Assembly (NCBI RefSeq): GCF_033568475.1
Contig: NC_133121.1
Location: forward strand, 4,216,001-4,280,000
Length of the DNA: 64,000 bases
Direction: 5' to 3'
Source of the DNA: Henckelia pumila
Lineage: Eukaryota; Streptophyta; Magnoliopsida; Lamiales; Gesneriaceae
Shown here: in pieces, positions 58,274 to 64,000 of the stretch
Layout: every line of letters starts with the position of its first letter
Position numbering within the stretch: position 1 is the first letter of the stretch
Made by a program: the position numbers and the translations under genes
The notes under the pieces: model-generated
What the model saw: only the letters and a program-made list of their open reading frames with translations
The model's database searches: none
Told to the model about the DNA's origin: nothing

Positions 58274-61200
58274 TTGTCTACTCGGCCAGCAGGATCGTTG
58301 CCTAGCAATACTGAGCGGAATCCCAAGGATGTCAATGCTATTCTGGCGGTGACTAGATCGCAAGCAGACATTGTAGAGAAGAATACTGAGGATGAAGAAG
58401 CAAGTGAGCTAATCAAGGAAAAAGAGCTAGAGGAAGCATCAAATCCGTCAGACTCGACGCCTACGGGCAAGAAAGGTAAGTCCTCTCACCCAGCTATTAA
58501 TGAAAATATTGACTTAAGTAAACTTCCTTTCCCCCAAAGATCAAAGCAACTGTAATTGGATAATCAATTTGCAAAATTCTTAGAGAATTTCAAAAAGCTT
58601 CATATTAATATTCTCTTTGCAGACGCTTTAGCTTAAATGCCCAGTTATGCAAAATTTTTGAAAGAAATTTTTACTAACAAAAGAAAACTTGTGGATTTTG
58701 AAACTGTGAAGTTGTCGGAGGAGTGTTCTGCTATTTTACAAAATAAACTCCCTCCGAAACTTAAGGATCCCGGTAGCTTTTCAATTCCATGCACTATTGG
58801 AAAATTATTTTTTAATAAGGCTTGATGTGATCTAGGTGCAAGTATAAATCTTATGCCTTATTCATGTTTTGAAAAGCTAGGAATTGGTAAAGTTAAGCCA
58901 ACTACTATCTCCCTACAATTAGCTGATAGATCTATAAAATATCCAAGGGGGATTGTAGAGGATGTGTTAGTGAAGGTTGATAAGTTTATATTTCCAGTGG
59001 GTTTTATTGTGCTTGATATGGAAGAGGATCGTGAGATACCTCTTATTTTGGGTAGACCATTTTTAGCCACTGGAAAGGCATTGATTGATGTGCATAAGGG
59101 AGAGTTGATATTGCGTATGAATGATGAGAAAGTAATTTTTAATGTTTTTCATGGCATTCGATATCCTGCAGACAATTCAGATTGTTTCAGAATTGATGTT
59201 ACTGATGATTTGGTTGAGTGTTCTCTGCAGGAGCAGTTGTCGGTGGATCCACTAGAAATATGTCTAACAGGTACACCTGATGAAGAGCATGCTAGTGAGG
59301 AAGTTCATGAAGTAGCACGGTATTTGGATTGGAGTCTACCCTTCCACAGACTCATCAATACCAAGATGGGGGAGCTCAACCATACTCCAAAACCGCTGAA
59401 GCCATCCACCGAGGAGCCCCCTACTCTTGAGCTTAAACCACTGCCTTCTCACTTAAAATATTTGTATTTATTAAAGAACGATAAACTGCCAGTAATTTGT
59501 TCATCTTTTTTGACAGGTTGCGAGGAGGAAAAGCTGTTGCGTGTGATTCGAGATCACATAAGAGCCATAGGATGGAGCTTGGCCGATATCAAGGGGATTA
59601 GTCCAACCATGTGCATGCACAAAATCTTGATGTGGGCAAAGCACAAGACATCGACTCAACCACAGAGGCGACTCAACCCCGCGATGCAAGAGGTAGTGAA
59701 AAAGGAGGTAATCAAGCTCCTTGATGCAGGTATTATCTACCCTATATCTGATAGTGAATGGGTGAGTCCAATTCAAGTAGTGCCTAAAAAGGGAGGGATG
59801 ACTGTAATTAAAAATTCCAGCAATGAATTAATTCCTACTAGAACTGTTACGGGGTGGCGGGTTTGTATTGATTATAGGAAATTGAATGATGTCACCCATA
59901 AGGATCACTTCCCCCTTCCCTTTATTGATCAGATGGTTGAGAGACTTGCAGGGCATGCGTTTTATTGTTTTTTGGACGGTTATTCCGGATATATGCAAAT
60001 TCCTATAGCACCTGAGGACCAACGCAAAACCACTTTTACTTGTCCTTATGGTACTTTTGCATATAAACGGATGCCTTTTGGGTTGTGTAATGCCCCTGCC
60101 ACTTTTCAGCTATGTATGATGGCTATTTTTCATGATATGGTTGAAAATTTTATAGAAGTGTTTATGGATGATTTCTCTGTGATTGGATCGTCATTTGATG
60201 CATGTTTGCTTAATCTGAAAAAAGTGTTACAGAGATGTCAGGAGAGCAATCTAGTATTAAATTGGGAAAAATGCCACTTCATGGTGAAAGAGGGCATTGT
60301 TTTAGGGCATAAAGTGTCTGAGGTAGGTGTGGAGGTGGACATAGCAAAACTTGAAGTAATTGAAAAACTGCCACCTCCCGCGAATTTGAAAGGAATTCGA
60401 AGCTTTCTTGGGCACGCGGGTTTCTATAGGAGATTTATTAAGGATTTTTCTTCTATTGCTAAACCCCTTACTAATCTGTTGATCAAAGAGGTGCCGTTTA
60501 ATTTTTCTGCTGAGTGCTTGCAGGCTTTCCAGATTTTGAAGCAAAAATTAACAACTGCACCAGTGATAGTAGCACCTGACTGGAATTTGTCGTTTGAGTT
60601 GATATGTGATGCCAGTGACACTGCATTGGGAGCCGTGCTTGGACAAAAGAGGGACAAAACACTTCATGTGATTTACTACGCCAGTATCACCCTGTCAGCC
60701 GCCCAACTTAATTATGCAACTACTGAAAAAGAGCTTCTCGCAGTCGTGTTCGCCTTGGATAAATTCAGATCTTATTTAGTGGGAAGCAAATTCATAGTTC
60801 ACACAGATCACTCGGCATTGAAGTATTTGATGAGCAAAAAGGATGCTAAACCCAGGTTAATTCGTTGGGTTTTATTGTTGCAAGAATTTGATTTGAAAAT
60901 TGTTGACAGAAAAGGCGCGGAGAATCAAGTTGCAGACCACCTTTCACGCTTGGAAAATCAAGGAGCTGATGCGCAAATAATTCATGACGATTTTCCAGAT
61001 GAGCAGTTGTTTGAGGTAACAAAACTACCTTGGTATGCAGACATAGTAAATTACCTCTCAAGTAAGTTTCTTCCCTCACATTTAACTTATCAACAGAAAA
61101 AGAAATTTTTCGCTGAGTTGAAATATTTTTTGTGGGAAGAACCTTTTTTGTTTAAGATATGTGCAGATGGCATAATTCGTAGGTGTATTCCAGCGGAGGA

Positions 61201-62317
61201 GGTAAGCCCTATACTCTCACACTGTCACACATGTCCGACTGGAGGTCACTTCGGCGTGGGTCGTACCGCCGCTAAAGTACTTCAGTCGGGATTTTATTGG
61301 CCTTCATTATTTAAGGATGCATATACCTATGTGCTTGCTTGTGATGCTTGTCAGAAAGTGGGTAATATTTCTAGGAGACACGAGATGCCCCTTAATAATA
61401 TTCTTGTTTGTGAAGTTTTTGATGTATGGGGTATAGATTTCATGGGACCGTTTCCTGTGTCTGAAGGGAACAAATATATTTTGGTTGCGGTCGATTATGT
61501 GTCTAAATGGGTTGAAGCACTGGCTTGTAGGACGAATGACTCTAGGGTGGTTATAAAATTTTTGAAAAAATTCATATTTTCTAGATATGGAATCCCTAGA
61601 GCCATAATTAGTGATGGAGGAACCCACTTTTGTAACCAGCAATTTGATAAGCTTTTGACAAAGTATGGGGTCACTCACAAGGTGGCAACACCTTATCACC
61701 CCCAGACTAGTGGGCAAGTTGAGATTTCTAATAGGGAGTTGAAAAGAATTTTGGAAAAGACTGTGAATTCCAACAGGAAAGAGTGGTCGAATAAATTAGA
61801 TGATGCATTATGGGCCTATCGAACTGCTTTTAAAACACCTATAGGAACTTCTCCCTTTAGGTTGTTATATGGCAAAGCATGCCATCTTCCTGTTGAACTT
61901 GAGCATAAAGCACTATGGGCTACTAAATTTCTAAATTTTTATATGCAGGCTACAGATGAAGAACGTTTGCTACAATTGAATGAACTTGACGAGCTTAGGT
62001 TGGATACCTATGAGAATGCCAGAATTTACAAAGAAAAAACTAATAAATGGCATGATAAGCGCATTGTCTCACGTGAATTCGAGATAGGCCAAACTGTTTT
62101 ATTATATAACTCACGTTTGAAGCTCATGCCAGGAAAGCTACGAACGAGATGGTCAGGACCGTTTACTATCAAGCAAGTGATGCCGTATGGTACTATCGAA
62201 ATTCATAGTCCTACAACAGGAGCTTTCAAAGTTAACGGGCATAGGATAAAAATTTATCGACGTGGTATAGTGGATCCAACACAGACCACCATCGACTTTC
62301 AAGACCCGATAAATTAA
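58274..62317 (+). pseudogene. Protease, RT, RNase H and integrase of the Athila-type element (stops in the N-terminal part)
   Basis: TAA at 58553, TAA at 58634 (glutamine expected before MPSYAKFLKEI) and TGA at 58823 break the gag-protease linker. The protease core [12 protein letters not shown] begins right after the last stop. From 58853 the frame is open for 1154 codons: RT with [10 protein letters not shown] and catalytic FMDDF (about 60161); RNase [14 protein letters not shown] (about 60607); integrase zinc finger ([14 protein letters not shown] ... CDACQKVGN); core [10 protein letters not shown], then SDGGTHF, and [12 protein letters not shown] for the D,D,E triad. An [12 protein letters not shown] segment and a short basic tail follow. 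The long intact part suggests rather recent inactivation. Confidence 0.93.
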
Positions 62318-62885
62318 AAAGGGAGGTACAGTCGGGCTATAGACTATAAATTTAGCGCTGTCTGGAAGGCAACCCAGTGTTCTTTTTTCTTATTTTCCTT
62401 GGTTTTATTTATTGCTTTTTAATTAATTATTGAAGTTTTTGTGTTTCTTTTCGAAATTTTTTTGAAAAAAAAAAAAGAAAAAGAAAAAATAGTTTTTATT
62501 TTTCTCGCTCGAGCGAGAAGAGTTCTGACCCCGACATCATTTTGGGCTCGCTCGAGCGAGCCTCCTAGCTCGCTCGAGCGAGCGGGGAGTTTACAGAATA
62601 TAGTCGGGACCCCCTTTCTTCTCCCCTCATTTTTTCTTCTCTCAAATTCTTAGAACCCTAAATCCCAAAATCGCATCTAATTCGATCTCACCAATTTGCA
62701 GGTTAAATTCTCCGCTTCCGTTCGCTCCTCTACTCCAGTTATACTCAATCCATTCCCCTCACCTCCGTCCGGCCCTCTCCAAGCCGAATTCCTGCACGCT
62801 GTCTCTCCTCCACTCCAGGTATAATCCAAGCTTCTATACAGTCCGCAATCTCTCGCCGGATTTTGCTCAGATTACTTTGAATTCA
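62318..62885 (+). promoter_or_regulatory. Spacer between Athila pol and the extra ORF, with a second CTCGAG palindrome array
   Basis: Contains the Athila-type GCGCTGTCTGGAAGGCAACC (62356-62375), a TATA-like CTATAAATTT at 62342-62351, then palindromes at 62504-62517, 62546-62561 and 62568-62583 (CTCGCTCGAGCGAG, two of them extended to 16 bp). A pyrimidine-rich leader runs to the ATG at 62886. The palindromes are the same as in the LTR at 53458. A role in driving the downstream ORF is inference. Confidence 0.65.
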
Positions 62886-64000
62886 ATGGGTCCTAAAAGA
62901 GCATGATTGGATGACGCCTCTACATCTCAGCGAGCTCCGGCATCTTCATCTTCCTCGGGCATTGCCGAAAAATTCGTTAATGCCGCTGCAAAAGAAAGGT
63001 ACGACCGGGCTAAATTGAATTGCACCCCTATTCCTAAGAGGGGTGTCGAATTAACTCATAGGGATAGTGGTGTTGCGATTGATATAATGAATAGGAATTG
63101 GGAATTTTTCTGCCAACAACCAAAGGCGGCAGTTGTGCCTTTAGTTCGAGAGTTTTATGCTAATGCTGCTGAAAGAGAGGATGGTAAAGCCTTTGTTAGA
63201 GGAAAAATAATTTCTTTTGATGAACATGCTTTGAATGCTTTACTTCAAACTCCTACGGTTGATGATAGTTTTTATAAGAATTTGAAAGTCGACCCCAACT
63301 ATACTGAAATTCTGGAGCAATTGTGCTATGAAGGGGCGGCTTGGCATGACCCGGTTGCATTTTTACATTTTCCTGAAAAATATATGTTATTGGACTCATC
63401 CACCTGGTTCGCATTTGCTGCTAAACGTCTGATGCCTATATCTCACACGAGCAGTGTGAACATGGCAACTGCCATTCTGTTATATGCTTTGAGTTTGGAT
63501 TGCCCGATCAATGTCGGTAGGCTTATTCATAGTGAGATTCGTCGCTGCATCTATACACCATCTCCTCTGGGTCTTTTCTTTCCTAGCATTATTTCAGAGT
63601 TATGCATTCAAGCTGGAGTCCAGGTTCGAGCTGACGAGGAATGGCTGCAGCCACGACAGCCTATTGATGCTGCACTTGTTGCAAAGAAGAAAGCAAAGAG
63701 GAAGAAGGACTTTCCTCGGGCAGGACGCGCAAGTTCTAGTTCTGCTCCGGCACCTCCTCCATGACATCCCCGTCGTAGGCCATTCATGAGCTCACTGCTT
63801 TTGCTCACGTTCAGAATGATTTTATGGCAGCTGCGACCGCGAATTTCCAAAGGATAGATGCTCTTCTCTCTGGCCTTACCACACAAATGAGGCTCGACAC
63901 CTCATCTATTCCTGATGCTGTGCCATTCCCGCCTCCATTTCATTTTCAGTACGCTGCTCCAAACCCATCATATCAGGAGCCACCATTCCAGCACCCGCCT
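62886..64000 (+). pseudogene. Extra (env-position) ORF of the Athila-type element, broken and cut by the window end
   Basis: ATG at 62886 (MGPKRA), then TGA at 62904-62906 where arginine (CGA) is likely. The frame is open from 62907 to 63764 with STSQRAPASSSSSGIAEKF, FVNAAAKERYDRAKLN, VREFYAN, VRGKIISFDEHALNALLQTP and LYALSLDCPINVGRLIH. It then frame-shifts near 63765-63785 into HELTAFAHVQNDFMAA, rich in Pro and Gln to the edge. The domain resembles the ORF at 27079-28311 and the putative plant transposon protein family. No signal peptide or membrane helix is seen, so an envelope role is unsupported. Confidence 0.75.

Larger units (their letters stand above)
53280..64000 (+). mobile_element. 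Athila-type Ty3/Gypsy element, 3' end outside the window
   Basis: The 5' LTR ends ...CCGGTCA at 54680, followed by a tRNA-Asp-type primer-binding site. Then come gag, protease, RT, RNase H, integrase and a further ORF running to the window edge. The PBS, the integrase type and the extra ORF after a GGCAACCCA-containing spacer (about 62374) are features of the Athila lineage. The left LTR boundary is estimated from TGTTTGGTGTTAGC at 53280; without the 3' LTR it cannot be confirmed. The gag is interrupted by another insertion. Confidence 0.85.

Noticed and set aside
1..64000. tRNA, rRNA or other structural RNA genes
   Set aside because: Only tRNA-like SINE fragments (about 3590 and 52500) were seen; none folds as a full tRNA by eye.

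Overview
This is a stretch of nuclear plant DNA. It is AT-rich, its genes are split by GT-AG introns, and it is loaded with plant-type LTR retrotransposons and hAT transposons. The proteins (condensin CAP-G, a Jas-motif protein, an RLK902/RKL1-type receptor kinase, a two-domain DJ-1 protein) are those of a eudicot. An asterid such as a member of the Lamiales is my guess, but the sequence alone does not settle it.

The first 23 kb is genic, and all four host genes lie on the minus strand: the 5' half of a condensin subunit 3 (CAP-G) gene (827-3084, running off the left edge through an intron); a six-exon Jas-motif (JAZ-like) gene without a visible TIFY motif (4094-6474); an LRR receptor-like pseudokinase (13564-15951); and a DJ-1 homolog D / glyoxalase-III-like gene (20258-23271). 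I traced the exons by reading frame, splice sites and family knowledge. The gaps hold a short hAT element (7065-7475), a solo LTR (8308-9467), a MITE-like inverted repeat (about 23541-23757) and simple repeats.

From 24.4 kb to the end there is almost only nested mobile DNA, with boundaries readable from terminal repeats and target-site duplications (TSDs). (1) A Copia element with 277-bp LTRs (24434-40255, TSD AATAT) is split at its RT/RNase H junction by a SIRE-like Copia element with 1.3-kb LTRs and an extra env-position ORF (25508-35016, TSD TAGTG). (2) A hAT transposon (42399-51984, 8-bp TSD GGGGAGAT) with a broken transposase gene is interrupted by a Ty3/Gypsy element with 627-bp LTRs (42512-48381, TSD TAATA). 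(3) An Athila-type Gypsy element starts near 53.28 kb and runs off the right edge. Its gag is cut by a 2264-bp insertion (55453-57716, TSD CTTTC) that ends in a near-perfect 317-bp-arm hairpin. All the mobile-element genes but one carry stop codons or frameshifts, mostly of the C-to-T/G-to-A kind expected from decay of methylated cytosine.

The most unusual signal is shared by three unrelated retrotransposons. Their LTRs carry arrays of short palindromes just upstream of a TATA box. The SIRE-like Copia and the Gypsy element use the same rule, (A/T)TCGG-N5-CCGA(A/T). The Athila element uses CTCGCTCGAGCGAG. In the SIRE-like and Athila elements a second array of the same type lies between pol and a downstream env-position ORF, and in the SIRE-like element it is followed by its own TATA box 77 bp before the ORF. 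This looks like a promoter module re-used to drive the extra ORF. The two extra ORFs themselves also resemble each other, although their host elements belong to different superfamilies.
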